Source: Dendrophyllia cribrosa (Eukaryota > Cnidaria > Anthozoa > Scleractinia > Dendrophylliidae). Taken from it: 64,000 nucleotides of DNA. Position 1 is the stretch's first letter; every line of letters begins with the position of its first letter. The notes beneath the pieces were generated by a model, which was not told the DNA's origin, did not search any database, and saw only the letters and a program-made list of their open reading frames with translations. This document shows positions 1-11,040 of the stretch, in pieces. The stretch is from the NCBI GenBank assembly GCA_024195265.1, contig JAJLRJ010000003.1:31587643-31651642 (forward strand), written 5' to 3'. Made by a program: the position numbers and the translations under genes.

Positions 1-1865
1 GTTGATCATCAGTTTAAAAAAACTAAGCGTTCAGATTAGATACAATTTACTGTTATTATAAATTATGTTTGTTTACTTATTTCCCATTATTTGTTCAGGC
101 TTTTCGATAAAAGATAATTTCTTAAAAGTATTTACTAGTGCTAGTGAGGAATACGATTTTAGGCCGGATATTTTAATTTACTTGAATCATCATTGAGGTT
201 TGTCCCCTGATGTTCACCTTCAAGGCCTCAATAAAGAGTTTAAGACATTACAATTTCTGAATTACAATTAATACGCCACTGAAGGCCTAATAATGTCGTA
301 CGAAAATACAAACATCACTGGTAGCGAAACCTGTGAACATTCAGACCGCCCAATGAACTCATATTATAACTCCCTGGATGGTTAGCAATTTATATGCAAA
401 TACATACATTTAAATGCTAATTCCTCACTTTGTTACTATAATTATAGTGATCCGCTAGCGATACTCCTTATAACGAACTGAATTTCAATGCAAGACTGTT
501 CTCCTGTTTATTAACTGAAATATTTGATAACATCTCAAAAGTTACTACACAAAAACCTTGTCAATGGCTTCTTTTGTTGGCTAAGATCCAGAGATGCGCC
601 GGCGGAGACAGAACGAATTAACATTTTGGTGTTTACGTGATCGTGGTCATAATATCTGAAATGCTCTTTAAGTATTAATGCTCAGCGCTATATGAGTTTA
701 GTCTCAACCGATTTGCAGCACGAATCGAGAGAAAAGGTAGGCTTCCGACTTACATGAACATACTTAAAACAGCGTTTCTAGCATAGTTAGAGTTGTTACT
801 TTTAAAACGTCTTAAATTTGTGTCTTACTACAGCCGATTTCACTGCAGTATGCAATCCCAGGGTTTCCCAAACATTATATATTTTCTTTTATGAAGCAAT
901 TACATGGGCGAATTTTCTTCACCTATCTCTAATCATAGGCTATCATTGCAGCTCAATCAGCCATCAGATCAAGTCTGAAAACCCCAGCTCGGGGTCGATT
1001 TATTTGCAATATTCGCCTATAGTTGTGGTACTTTCCCGCGTGAGAGTATTTGATGGTTTTTAAGCTTAGAAATAATGAAAAGAAAAAAAAAACATTTTAA
1101 CCATCTATATTTTGCCAAAAGAAGTGCATATCCAGACCGATTAATCCTATAATGAACGTTAATACGTTAAGTTATTAGCTTCCCCTCGGTTGAGGCTGGT
1201 TTTCCGTTTACCTCTGGAAATGTATTTTGCATACAGTATTCGGTATTCTATGGAATTCTTACTCACTAAGTTATTAACTGAAAGGGAAAGTTCAGGTGTG
1301 CATAATTAGAGAAGCTGTTTTGCTTCAGGGCTGAACCGAAGTTATCAATATCGAACCTTATTACCAACTGCCTGGGGATAGGAACATTAAACCTTATCGA
1401 TCTGTTTCTATGTAACCCATAACAAGACAGAAACAGCAAAACAGCACGTTAGGTGACAGAATGGAGTGGCATGTATGAGTTACACTGAAACTAGACAAAG
1501 CAGTTTTAATATAAAAATACAAAGGAAACTGAACACCAACTGAGAAAAACCTCGGTCGAATTTTCTGGGGGAATTACATGTAATTCTGGTTTACCGATCT
1601 CGCACCTAAAATGCACGCTTGTTTCTTTACAAAATAGCTGAATGAATATGGCCTCTAAGAATTTATTTTCGATGCACTGAAGTCTGAGTCAGGCGGGCGT
1701 CAAAAATACAACGACCACCTGCTGAAGCCAAAGAGAAGCCAAAGAACTGGCATAATGCCTCGGCAAATGTCACGGGCTAGGATGACACATTTGCATAAAG
1801 GTTACTGATAACTATCCTTTAAAACCGAATTTTATTAATCTATGCTTTTACTCTCGAATGGTTGT
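1..1865. other. AT-rich intergenic stretch, no gene seen
   Basis: I see no domain, splice-linked exon chain, RNA gene or long repeat here. The longest open frame (818-1063, 81 codons) has no recognisable motif and is probably chance. Confidence 0.5.
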
Positions 1866-2012
1866 ATAGAGCGTTTTCACTTGACGTCATAGCCGCCATA
1901 TTGGTGTTCCCGTACAAAAGAATTTTAAGTAACTTCTTTTGTTAGGAACACCAACATGGCTGCCATGGCCTTTGTCATTTGAGTCCCACGGGAATGAGTG
2001 AAAACGCTCTAT
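1866..2012. mobile_element. 147-bp MITE with ~16-bp terminal inverted repeats
   Basis: The left end ATAGAGCGTTTTCACT is matched by its reverse complement at the right end (about 1997-2012). Inside, the arms continue imperfectly (GCCGCCATATTGG-like on the left, CCAACATGGCTGCC-like on the right), so the element folds back on itself. There is no coding capacity. The superfamily is not assigned; flanking bases suggest a short TA-type duplication but do not prove it. Confidence 0.75.
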
Positions 2013-3393
2013 TATCGGTTGAACGTTGATTTCAGATATCAGCCCCGAGGTGATGTTTTACACCGCCGCTCGGTCAATCAGAAAATATAATGTCCGGTAG
2101 TTAGGGCTTCATAAAGGGCACGAACAAGCTGAGTCATCTAACCTTTTTTTTCGTATTTGTCAGTGACAAAAATCAGCCAATAGACTGTGAGAAAAATATG
2201 AAACACAACAGTTTCAAATGCATAAGAAATGCGAGGGAGTACCCGATACAGTTCTTTTTTTATGGTTTAACTGATCAAATCCATTGACGTTTTACTTGTT
2301 GCGCATGTTTTTTCTCACGCCGTAATTATGCTACTTTACCTTCGACTTCATTACTTGCCTGATAATTCCGTATCTCTTTTCCCTTATACGGTAAAATGAC
2401 GTAGAAATGTAGAAGCGGTATACATAAAACAACATCATTAGTTCTCCTGTTTCGCCCAAACAAGTAAGCCTGCTTCTCTGCGCGTTAAAAAACTCCAATT
2501 GGTGACTGGAAGCCTTGTTAATTTAAAGCTTGTATACACAAGGCAACAGCGACACAAGGCAACAGCTATACAAGCGCGCAAAGGTAAGCTATGAAGAGTA
2601 GAAATGGTACTTTAGCTACGGCTTTTTTAAATGAACGTCGCAAGCTCAACACTAGGAAAAATAGGCAAAGCTTCGGACACCTGTTTCGGATTAATTTCTA
2701 GAATTTCGGTCAACGTGGTTTATTTAGCGGATACTTAGGTAGTCTTTTGACAACTTGATCTGGCGATTTTCAGAGGGCGATATTTCACGACTTTTAAAAA
2801 TTGTCCTCGTCGTTTTATTCCATGTTTTGTTTTCAAATTGCTAATAAAGGCTAGAATATTTCATGTCGTGAAACGTGAGAACTGCCTGAATGAACTCACC
2901 GGAATTGAGCAATTTCAAAAAGCAATGCAGCCTAGTCCCTCTTTTTCTTTTTTTACCAATTAGCTTTTGTCCTGAAAACACAGTTTGTAAAAATGTGGCT
3001 GATGTAGATTTTCTACAAAAACGAGTTTCAGTCACACACAGAATTAGGGAAATGCAAACCTTCCTCTTATTTTAACATATATTTCCGCCTCTGGCCATTC
3101 ATTTGCTTTTGTTTTATTTGACAAGACGTCACATTCACATTGGTAATTATAGACATTGTTTGCTTTTTTGGCGAGACAAAAGACAAAGGCTGTAACAAAC
3201 TTGGAAAAAAGTGAAATAAATTTCATCTATAACGTTAACATCACCCTATAGGAAACTCCCTGACAAACTCGCTAAAAGACTCAACACTACATTAACATAA
3301 CCAACATATGACTCACAAATAAAATTAGATGTTTTGGGGGTTAACTTCGATTCGTCTCGGCGTTCGCGCTAGTTTTTCTATCTTTTTGCTGCT
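2013..3393. other. Intergenic, no gene seen
   Basis: Only short overlapping open frames on both strands (for example 2841-3075) with no protein-like composition. I see no repeat or RNA gene here, apart from the tandem CAAGGCAACAGC words near 2540-2565. Confidence 0.4.
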
Positions 3394-3441
3394 ACACCGT
3401 GCTGACGAGACCCAACCAGGTCGAAACAGCTGTCCACGGTT
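3394..3441 (+). ncRNA. Type I hammerhead ribozyme motif
   Basis: All catalytic elements are present in order. Stem I 5' strand is 3394-3401 (ends ACCGTG). The CTGACGA core is 3402-3408. Stem II pairs GACC (3409-3412) with GGTC (3419-3422) around a six-base loop. GAA is 3423-3425. A very short stem III pairs ACA (3426-3428) with TGT (3431-3433). C17 is at 3434, and the stem I 3' strand CACGGT (3435-3440) pairs with ACCGTG. Cleavage would fall after 3434. A near-loopless stem III is what is described for hammerheads in animal retroelements, which are thought to work as dimers; ACAGCTGT is self-complementary, which fits. Activity is inferred. Confidence 0.8.
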
Positions 3442-3469
3442 GCATTTTGGCTTTCAGTTTGGGCTCTAT

Positions 3470-4090
3470 CAGGGGCACCCAACGATGGTTTATCCCAAAA
3501 CTCCCTAAAACACCGTTTTAGGCTGTCTAAAGTGCTTTTAAAACTATATAACTGAATTATAAGCTTCCCTAGAAAATCTTAATCTGTTCGGTCGTTCTAG
3601 GGGAACTTTGGTCTTCACGAATTTATTAGGCATGTTTTACCCATTTCCCGAAAACCTCAGGTCGTTTTTGGAGATTATCGAAAAGGTTAGGTCACCCAAT
3701 GATGCCTTTTGATAGCCGAAAATTTTAGGGAACCTTTTTATAGGATGAAGGATGTGAGAAGGTTATTCGAAAACCCCAGGGATTTCAAATGTGATATCGA
3801 ATCTTCTAGGGCGACAGAGAACTCTCTTCATCCTCTCCTCGCTATAAATCCAAAGTCGGTATAGAAAATGTTAAGGGCTTAAATTTTTTAAGAAAATTCT
3901 AGAAAACTTCAAAGGAAAAGCGCGATTTTCGAAAAAAAAGTACGAGAAGCCATTAAGAAAATCCGAAAATCTCAGATGAATGGAACTGCCATCTCGAAAT
4001 TCGTAGGATCCTTTGTGGTTTCGAAATTTCTAGGGAACCTATACCTTTCCGAACAGATATTTAACAGAAAACGATCGTTGGGTGCCCCTG
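3470..4090. mobile_element. 621-bp TIR element with 6-bp target duplication (element A)
   Basis: The ends are CAGGGGCACCCAACGAT and its exact reverse complement (17 bp). The 6-bp direct repeat CTCTAT flanks it at 3464-3469 and 4091-4096. The interior has no coding region. It carries many short words of the type GAAAnnTTCTAGGGAA in related forms, repeatedly in the same orientation. The terminus is closely related to that of the 9.9-kb element at 28995-38891 (CAGGAGTACCCAACGA), so this looks like a small non-autonomous relative. Confidence 0.85.
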
Positions 4091-4187
4091 CTCTATCATG
4101 TCGTTGTTGCGTTAGTTGTTCTACGTAGTATCAGCTTTGCTCACTATGTTTCAATCAGTCCGACTGAATGATAACTTTTTAATAGGA

Positions 4188-4314
4188 TAACAAACATCAA
4201 AATTCAAGAAAAATCCCAAATTTCATTTTGTAAAATATTGAAAAACAAATGGTGTCGTGCAAAAGTACTGCTGAATAGGTTTCATTTGAATGGTCACACC
4301 ATTCAAATGGTACA
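4188..4314 (+). repeat. Dispersed repeat fragment shared with 55.69-55.83 kb
   Basis: The order of words (CAAAATTCAAGAAAAATCCC, a TGAAAAACAAA stretch, AAAGTACTG, then TTTCATTTGAATGGTCACAC) recurs with mismatches at about 55705-55815. The end of this copy forms a small hairpin, CATTTGAATGGT against ACCATTCAAATG. It is a piece of an old interspersed family. Confidence 0.6.
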
Positions 4315-4321
4315 ACTACAC

Positions 4322-4500
4322 CAGGGCTGTCATTAAGATTTGAGACAGGCGTTGCTCTGATCTTAACACCCGTAACAATCTTGTTGCTTTGTCGTTCAAT
4401 TTAACCTATGACAGGCAAGATCACCCGTAACATCAAGGTCTAATCAAGTGCACTCACCCGTAACAGATGCTACGGGTGATGGCCCTTAATGACAGCCCTG
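4322..4500. mobile_element. 179-bp MITE with TACAC target duplication
   Basis: Perfect 16-bp terminal inverted repeats (CAGGGCTGTCATTAAG at the left, its complement at 4485-4500) are flanked by TACAC at 4317-4321 and 4501-4505. The interior repeats the word ACCCGTAAC several times. It sits directly against the left end of the larger foldback at 4506-5100. Confidence 0.85.
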
Positions 4501-4505
4501 TACAC

Positions 4506-5100
4506 CACAGGGAGCCCACACAATCTGTTCGTGTAACATAATTGTTTGTAATTTTATTGGAAATGTATTGGATTTACCTAAATTTCATATTATAGCGACG
4601 TATCGCCAAATGTTTGTACTGATTAACGCCAATTAAATGTTAAATTACCTTATTTGTCGTGTGTTGTCGTCCTTTTGCCGTAAAAGTGATATTTTGAGCG
4701 ATTTTTAAAGGATTCTGAGTTATCACTTTTACGGCAAAAGGACAACAACACACAACAAATAAGGTAATTTAACGTATGCTTAGCGTTAATCAGTACATAC
4801 ATTTGGCGATACGTCACTATAATATGAAATTTAGGTAAATCCCATACATTTCCTATAAAATTACAAAAGGTTATTACAGTAATAGACCACTTTCATAATG
4901 GCGGCCGATTTATTTATTCTTTTATATGTATGTTAATTAGCCTCACTGGCCTCGGTAACATGTGCAAAATTCAAAAGAATTTTTACTCTAAAATGAGGCC
5001 AGTGAGGCTAATTAACATACATATAAAAGAATAAATAAATCGGCCGCCATTATGAAAGTGGTCTATATGTTACACAAACAGATTGTGTGGGCTCCCTGTG
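4506..5100. mobile_element. Foldback element, interrupted by another MITE
   Basis: The 34-bp outer ends (4506-4539 and 5067-5100) are inverted copies with one mismatch. The pairing continues inward through about 4546-4690 against 4722-4870, with a spacer of roughly 30 bp at 4691-4721. The right arm is split by the insertion at 4882-5066; without that insertion the arms align throughout. ACTACA occurs at 4315-4320 and again at 5101-5106, consistent with a target duplication that was later split by the neighbouring MITE. Confidence 0.8.
4882..5066. mobile_element. 185-bp foldback MITE inside the right arm of another foldback
   Basis: The arms are about 70 bp each (4882-4951 and 4996-5066), starting ATAGACCACTTTCATAATGG and ending with its complement. 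The spacer is about 45 bp. It is nested, so it is younger than the host foldback at 4506-5100. Confidence 0.85.
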
Positions 5101-5700
5101 ACTACAAAATGATTATCGCTCCGAAATTGAATATGGATCAACACTGTTGTCAAATCTTTTAACATAACGGTTGTGTAAAGAGCAGCTGAAAGCTGATAAA
5201 TGGCTATCTTTTCAACATGCTGATTCTTGACGCAAGTAATATGGGTTAAGCTGTAAGTTACAACAGAAGCTTATCACGTTGTTATTATGAGCTTCTAGAT
5301 ACAACTCAGCCAGACAAGCTCAGCTCGTTGCATAGCAGTTTTTAAGTCGATTTTAGAACTTGGCATTACTTACACAATGTACTGAGACTCTACGTAAGAG
5401 TTTATTTTGCCCGGATTTCAAGTTGTTTTGCTTTTTTCCAACAGGCGTCTACAATTTTTCATTGATAACAAGAGGAAAAAGCAAACTTTGATTACTACAC
5501 AGAAAGGTAAATGTTTCATAATTATTATTCTCCTTAAATGACTTAATAATTACTTTAAACGGTTCATTCATTAAAACAAAAGCTCAGCCAGAGAATTTTC
5601 AAATTACTTAAGATGCGAATAGTTCTTCTCAAACTCATCGATAATTTATCAAGTTTCAACAAAGACATCATAAAGGTCACGAAAGTTTGGAAACTCGATC
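5101..5700. other. No gene or clear element seen
   Basis: AT-rich sequence between two mobile elements. I find no open frame of note, no splice-linked exon and no inverted repeat of useful length. Confidence 0.4.
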
Positions 5701-5704
5701 TTAA

Positions 5705-6149
5705 AGGGGCTAAGTCGCGAGGATGGCGGGTGAGTACTGGGTACTAACAACTTGAAAAACGTCCGGTGGCTTTTTATCAAGTTGGCGGCCATTACAGTCG
5801 AATTCGCTGCAATCCGTTCCATCCCGTCGTATTGCGTGGAAGGATAGATCTCAAGTTTACAAATTAGTTAGAGTATTTACTTGGCTAGATTTTTGTTAAA
5901 TTATTTCTGCGATTTGTTAGTCGTACCTTCGAAAAATTCGATGTATTCCAGTAGTGGTGGAAGTTGGGGAGGAATTAAAAAGCGAAATCGATCGTGTGTT
6001 TATTTACCTCGCGTGGTTCGACACGAGTGCAAGCGCGATGAAACTTGCCGCGATCCGGGAGGGAACAATAGAAATTTGACATGTGTGACGTCAGGTGACG
6101 TCACATGACAGGAACTCATTGCGCAGACTCATCTTGCGACATAGCCCCT
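5705..6149. mobile_element. 445-bp TTAA-flanked MITE
   Basis: The element starts AGGGGCTAAGTCGCGA and ends with a near-complement (TCTTGCGACATAGCCCCT). Both sides carry TTAA (5701-5704, 6150-6153), the duplication typical of piggyBac- and Kolobok-type transposases. Near the right end is a tandem pair of TGACGTCA-like words. No transposase is encoded; the 75-codon frame at 5881-6108 lies inside and is not protein-like. Confidence 0.7.
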
Positions 6150-6177
6150 TTAATAAGCATAAATTTTGGTGATTTCT

Positions 6178-6350
6178 ATAATCAGTTTGAGAAGCTATAT
6201 CAAACAATCCAAAGAATGTTTCATCAGGGATCCAAACACCTCGAAATCAGTTTAAAAAAAACTTGGCTGCGGCTCGTTGTTTCAATCCACTTCCAGGGTT
6301 TTGGAAATCCTGATTTAACACTCTTCCTCGTGTTTGATATATAACAACAA
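6178..6350 (+). repeat. Dispersed repeat, copy 1 (shared with 21.54-21.76 kb)
   Basis: Ordered matches to 21540-21760: a GTTTGAGAAG start, a GAATGTTTC word, CACCTCGAA, an A-run, TTGGAAATCCTGAT and a GTTTGATATAT end. The copy here lacks the expanded CACTTCACACTTCG array present in the other. No coding potential seen. Confidence 0.65.
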
Positions 6351-6580
6351 AATTAATACAAACCAATCATCGTGGGCGTCACTGATGGAAGTAACTGGTC
6401 GAGTCTTTCCTTCAGTTCTTTGCTTGTTGTGACGTTATTAAATTCAATAATAGAGAGATTAAGCACCGCGTTTTACGGCAAACGGCAGTTGTTTATCTTT
6501 ACCTTTCTTCGAATCGTTAAATAAATTCACCAGAAATCGAAAATAATTCCGGCATGTTCTTGACAAATGCGCAACTACAC

Positions 6581-6768
6581 ATAGACAAATTCGGCTAACG
6601 CATTGTTGTACCCAATTCAAACCTTCTGGGAATAACATCCTTTGTTCACAGTATTTCCATATAATTTCCATGTCAATGCTTCATTGATATGGAAATACGA
6701 CGAACAAAGAGTTCTAATCCCAAAAGGTTTGAATTGGGTACAACAATGCGTTTGCCGAATTTGTCTAT
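6581..6768. repeat. Foldback with ~80-bp arms
   Basis: Left arm 6581-6661 pairs with 6688-6768 (ATAGACAAATTCGGC against its complement, then the shared TTGTTGTACCCAATTCAAAC word) around a spacer of about 26 bp. Outside the arms, ACGGCAAACGGCAG occurs in the same orientation at 6474 and 6780, so the full element may be longer. The short frames on both strands here simply mirror each other. Confidence 0.7.
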
Positions 6769-7082
6769 TTCCATGTAGAAACGGCAAACGGCAGACAGCA
6801 AAAGTTGGATTTCTGTCTTCACGGGAAAAGCGTGATGCCTAATCTCTCAGGATTTGCGTCAAGCCCAGGACCGGATCAAAAGAAAATATTTCGTTATTCC
6901 TGATAAGCAAAAACGTGCCAAAACACTCGATGTTGCTGCTTTTGATGTCTTGTAGTCCTGGTTGTCACAACACGTCAAAGATGATATCGTAAACCTCCAG
7001 GCGGTGTTGGGAGAAATTTAATCTTGAGGTTATTCAGTTTATTTTTTCTTGACGCTGTCAACATTTCAGCTCTCCGTGATCT

Positions 7083-7560
7083 AGGATAGGATAGGATAGG
7101 AAACCTTTATTTATACACGATATGTTTAAAAGCTAAAAGCTTGTGGGGTCGTGTAATTAAAAATACACATGCAGTCACTAAGATAAATTTTCTAAATAAT
7201 AACTTAAAAATAATAATACTCCAATTACTCTAGTAACTGGATTCACACATCAGATCAATTATATACATAATCTTTTAACTTAAAATTTAAAATCGATGCG
7301 GATGTAACACTAAAATTATAGTCCATAAAAGTCTTAGAGGACTCTAGCATACGGGCTAGATCCTTATACCCGGTATCTTTAGCCATGTCTTTATTTATTT
7401 TTGTCAACGTATTCCAAAGAATGGAACCCCTATATGCTATAGAATTTTTCATATCATCATCAGTCGCGTGTTGAAGCGTGGGACTAATAAAGAATCTTTT
7501 GCCCTCGGTGAAGTTGTGAGGTTTTGCTTCTTAATGATGCAGCTACTTAAAGTATCCGGT
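7083..7560 (-). mobile_element. LINE 3'-end relic
   Basis: On the minus strand, 7452-7255 reads as about 65 residues with SIAYRGSILWN followed by a charged stretch, the kind of C-terminal tail seen in CR1/L2-type LINE reverse transcriptases. Downstream on that strand the sequence ends in a tandem TATCC repeat (7083-7102 on the plus strand, GGATA units), a typical 3' terminus for such LINEs. The catalytic part is missing, so this is a dead 5'-truncated fragment. Confidence 0.55.
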
Positions 7561-7925
7561 AATCTCTCTTTGGTTGCCTTATGTATTAATTTAAAAATAG
7601 ATAATTTATAATAAAAATACAAAGTTGTCCACTGTGATAATTCTGTGAAAAGATTATCTTTACTTCTTGGAGAAGTTGCTGCGCTCCTCCGTTTTACATC
7701 CTTCTCTGACGTACTGGCGTTCGAAACGTCATGAGTTTGATTCCCGTGGGGAATCAGATTTGTCTTTACCCATTTTCATGACGTGTTGAATAAAATTAAC
7801 TTATTACGCTTGATATTCGTACGATATTTCATAATAATTATAATATTTCTCGGTGGAAATACCGGGTTCTAATGATTCGAACTGAGAATATTGTTTACTT
7901 GTAGATTCTGAACATTGATGAAGTC

Positions 7926-8858
7926 ATGGATCAAAGCCCATTCAACACGTCAAATCAGGCATGCTGGAACTGCACAAGCGATCAAACTGGCACATCAGAA
8001 GATTATTCTTCAATCATTCAGCATTCAGCCAAAGAAGCAGTGGTAGTTCTCTCTGTGATTTCCGGCTTGGCCAGCCTCATAGGAAGTGTGGGAAATGCCT
8101 TGGTTCTTCTTGCAGTCTTGAAAAACGAGCACCTTCGAACGATACCCGATCTCTTCATCACCAGTTTGGCATTCTCTGACTTCACGGTTTGCGCGCTGTT
8201 TCTGCCAATGTCCATTTACTACTTTCAACACCCAGAGGCCAGAGATGAAAACGTGTCGTTTTATCAAGCAAAACGTTTCCTCGGCCACACCTCCATGGTC
8301 GCATCTGCAACCAATATGTTCGCAGTGACTATTGATCGCATTTTTGCGATTAGATTTCCATTCAAATACACTGCTACAATGACAAAGATGCACGCTCTGA
8401 TTGAGATCACGATTGTATGGATCATCTCTTTTACATTTGGCGTTCTATACACGCGTGACTCCATCTCGTTTCTTTACGTGGGATTTTACAGCGTAATTCT
8501 GTTATTCAGTACCATAGCGTTGTACATCTACATCTTTGTAACCGCGAAACGCCAAGAGAACAGAATTCAGGACATAAGAAAGGTGTCTGATGGCTCAGTA
8601 GTGGAGAAAAAAGTGGCCAAAACCATTTTCACAGTTGTAGGTATTTACGTGATATGCTGGCTACCGATGCCTCTATTTCCAGCAATTGTCAATCCTTCAA
8701 CAAAACCGGTGCAGTTTGGAAAAGGGTTTCCTTGGGTTCAAACTCTGCTGGCTTGTAACTCGGCAATCAATCCTTTTATTTACTGTATGAGGAGTCAAAA
8801 GTACCGCACAGCATTCCGTCAAATACTGAAAATGAAGCGCCTTGTCAATAATCAGTGA
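7926..8858 (+). CDS. Class A (rhodopsin-like) G protein-coupled receptor
   Basis: A 310-residue intronless receptor. The extracellular N-terminus (1-37) has N-glycosylation sequons at N7 and N15. Seven membrane segments follow. Landmarks: GN at 56-57 (TM1), LAFSD ending at D85 (TM2), DRI at 137-139 (the DRY position), CWLP at 244-247 (TM6) and NPFIY at 282-286 (TM7). The C-tail is short. The cysteine normally found at the top of TM3 is absent, and ECL2 is very short with no cysteine, so the canonical disulfide cannot form. The start is the first in-frame ATG, about 20 bases after TTGTTTACTTGTAG, which looks like a 5'UTR intron acceptor. The ligand is unknown; the layout resembles the orphan amine/melatonin/adenosine-like receptors that are expanded in cnidarians. 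Family assignment is firm, subfamily is not. Confidence 0.93.
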   Translation: MDQSPFNTSNQACWNCTSDQTGTSEDYSSIIQHSAKEAVVVLSVISGLASLIGSVGNALVLLAVLKNEHLRTIPDLFITSLAFSDFTVCALFLPMSIYYFQHPEARDENVSFYQAKRFLGHTSMVASATNMFAVTIDRIFAIRFPFKYTATMTKMHALIEITIVWIISFTFGVLYTRDSISFLYVGFYSVILLFSTIALYIYIFVTAKRQENRIQDIRKVSDGSVVEKKVAKTIFTVVGIYVICWLPMPLFPAIVNPSTKPVQFGKGFPWVQTLLACNSAINPFIYCMRSQKYRTAFRQILKMKRLVNNQ

Positions 8859-9495
8859 ATACGGCGCTTGTCCGCGAATAAGCTGTTAGAGTACTTCAGC
8901 AATGCACAGGATGGAGCGGATTCTCATACTGTATAATGCCGATTAAGTCCTGGGTTATCAGTTTCTTAAGTTTTTTTGGCTGGCAAGCAAAAAATATTGT
9001 GATAAAGAATCGTTGTTTTAGTTAATATTTGTATAATATTTGCAAAGAATACCTAACTTGTGGTCTTACAACAGGGTGGGCTTGTAAGCGACATTTTACG
9101 GCATGTGTCTTTGTTGGAAATTGGTCAGAAAGGCAACATGCAGAATCTTTTTCGGGCGTAGTTCGAGATTGCTTTTTGTAGGTGATACATCAACAATGTA
9201 CCTTGATGCCGCTCACTTGCGCAACATACTTTCTATAAGTCTTGTTGGGAACTAAAAAAAGATACGGACTTTGAGAAAGTCTTACTAGTATTCTTATTAC
9301 CAACTTAACCAACCACAAACAAGCACGAACGTGTATGAATACAGTTATCGTGAAAGGCCTCAGAACACCTTGTTAATGAAAATTATGGCCCAAAGGGAAA
9401 GATGTCCAGTATATGGCCCCTACTCCGGCCTTGTCCGTGGTCCAGCATCTTTCCGTTTTTGCGTCGACGAAGGAGACGCTTCCTAATCTTGTCGG
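8859..9495. other. Receptor 3' flank, no other gene
   Basis: Probably holds the 3'UTR of the receptor gene. I do not see a convincing poly(A) signal or any other feature. Confidence 0.4.
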
Positions 9496-9640
9496 CTAGG
9501 CGGAACGAATCGAGAAAAGTGTCGGTACCAAATCTGCGCCATCTTGAAACGTCACAATAGTATCCAGCATGCTTAGCGCTTCGTCTAGGCGGAACGAATT
9601 GAGAAAAGTGTCGGTACCAAATCTGCGCCATCTTGAAACG
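9496..9640 (+). repeat. 56-bp direct repeat, two copies
   Basis: 9496-9551 and 9585-9640 are identical except for one base (CTAGGCGGAACGAAT start, ATCTTGAAACG end), with an 89-bp period. The near-identity points to a recent local duplication. Confidence 0.8.
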
Positions 9641-11026
9641 AAGTTGTTTAAACGCCGTCGATCTTTAAATAGGATCGCACTGATATGTGGCGCATAAAAA
9701 AGACTTTATGCTTTTCAAAGGAACGAAAAGCTGGACAATTAGCCGGTCTCTGTCTAAATTAGACTCTTACTGCAAGTAAAGTAATGGTTGGCTGCAGCGG
9801 ATTTCTTTTCCGTTTGGATTCAATTTTTGCTCGCTGTTGTTGCAATCAAAAATATAGACGGTCCTTTGTTTGCTTTATTACTTTACTAAATAAAATTCGA
9901 TTTGTTTATGATTTTGTTCAGATTTATCAAAGATCGAGTAAGCTTACGTTTGAATCACATAATCTTTATTACATCTGTGCTGCTGCTTGCCCTGTATGTC
10001 AAATTGTATGTCGAATTTTGTATTGTATGTCGAATTTTCCAGATATATTTGCATGTAGCTGACCAAATGCGAACCGGAAACGTCTCTATAGAAAGTAACG
10101 CAGCTGTCACGCTGTTTCTTACGCATCCGCAACAATAACCACAATGTTTGCGAGTTGATTACACTAAGGGTGAACAAAAACATTTAGCAGAGCGTAAATC
10201 GACATCAATACCACTTACATTTAAAAGTTATAGTTCATTTTTTTAAAATTACACAATAAACAAGATTTAGTTGATCACTTTAAATTTAAACAATTAATTC
10301 ATTCTTGGTAAATTAAAATAAGTCATTCATTCAAATCTCACGTAAATCTCATTGATAATAAACAGTTCTGATCTATATACAACAAATAATTGTTACAATT
10401 ATTCTTGGAAGTACTACACTGAAACCCTGACATAATGAAGTACAAAGGGTCTGGGAAAATATGTTCCTTATAACAAGGGTTCGTTTTATCGGAGTTCTTT
10501 TCCATACATTTTACTATAAATGGGCTGAGGGATATCATTCCTTATACTGGGGTCGTTGTCATATCGGGGTTCCCTGTACATATCAACCAAAGGGAAATAG
10601 AAGGCTGGGGCTGGAAGGGGAACGACCTGGATTAGGAAAAACGGGGGAATGGCTGAAACTGGGTAACATGCGTGACAGGCGTAAACAGGGAGGGGACGTG
10701 AGGGGGGAGGGACACGCGAAAAGGGATAGGGTCCTTCAACCCTGCCCCCCGGCGCCCCTCCTCCCCCCTCTGCCCAGTTCTCCTCTCCCCGATGCCCTAC
10801 GCAGGTGTGTCAAGACGAGATGGCTAAGGAGACGCACTTTAATCTATGATTACTACTAGTTTAAAAGTAATTTTCCTTTAGAAAACGAAGTTTTGGTAAA
10901 AAATGAATCTTTTAAAGATTTGTTAATTGCAGGAAAATTACATAAAAACAGAAAAAGGGCGTGAACCGCGGGCCACATCAATGTATATTAGTCTCTTTTG
11001 TTTTGACAAAACATTACACATTGTTT
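9641..11026. other. No gene seen; includes a G/C-rich patch
   Basis: 10590-10830 is strikingly G-rich then C-rich on the plus strand (runs such as GAGGGGGGAGGG, then CCTCCTCCCCCCTCTGCCC), unlike the AT-rich surroundings. A 132-codon frame spans it (10461-10859) but its glycine, arginine and proline bias follows the base composition. I would not call it a gene. Confidence 0.4.
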
Positions 11027-11040
11027 CTGATTGACATGAT

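Noticed and set aside
7705..7745. Another hammerhead ribozyme
   Set aside because: CTGACGTACTGG...CGAAACGTCATGAG has part of the core, but A9 is T and stem I does not pair next to the core. Possibly a decayed copy.
10461..10859. 132-codon frame over the G/C-rich patch
   Set aside because: Amino acid bias follows base composition and there is no recognisable motif.
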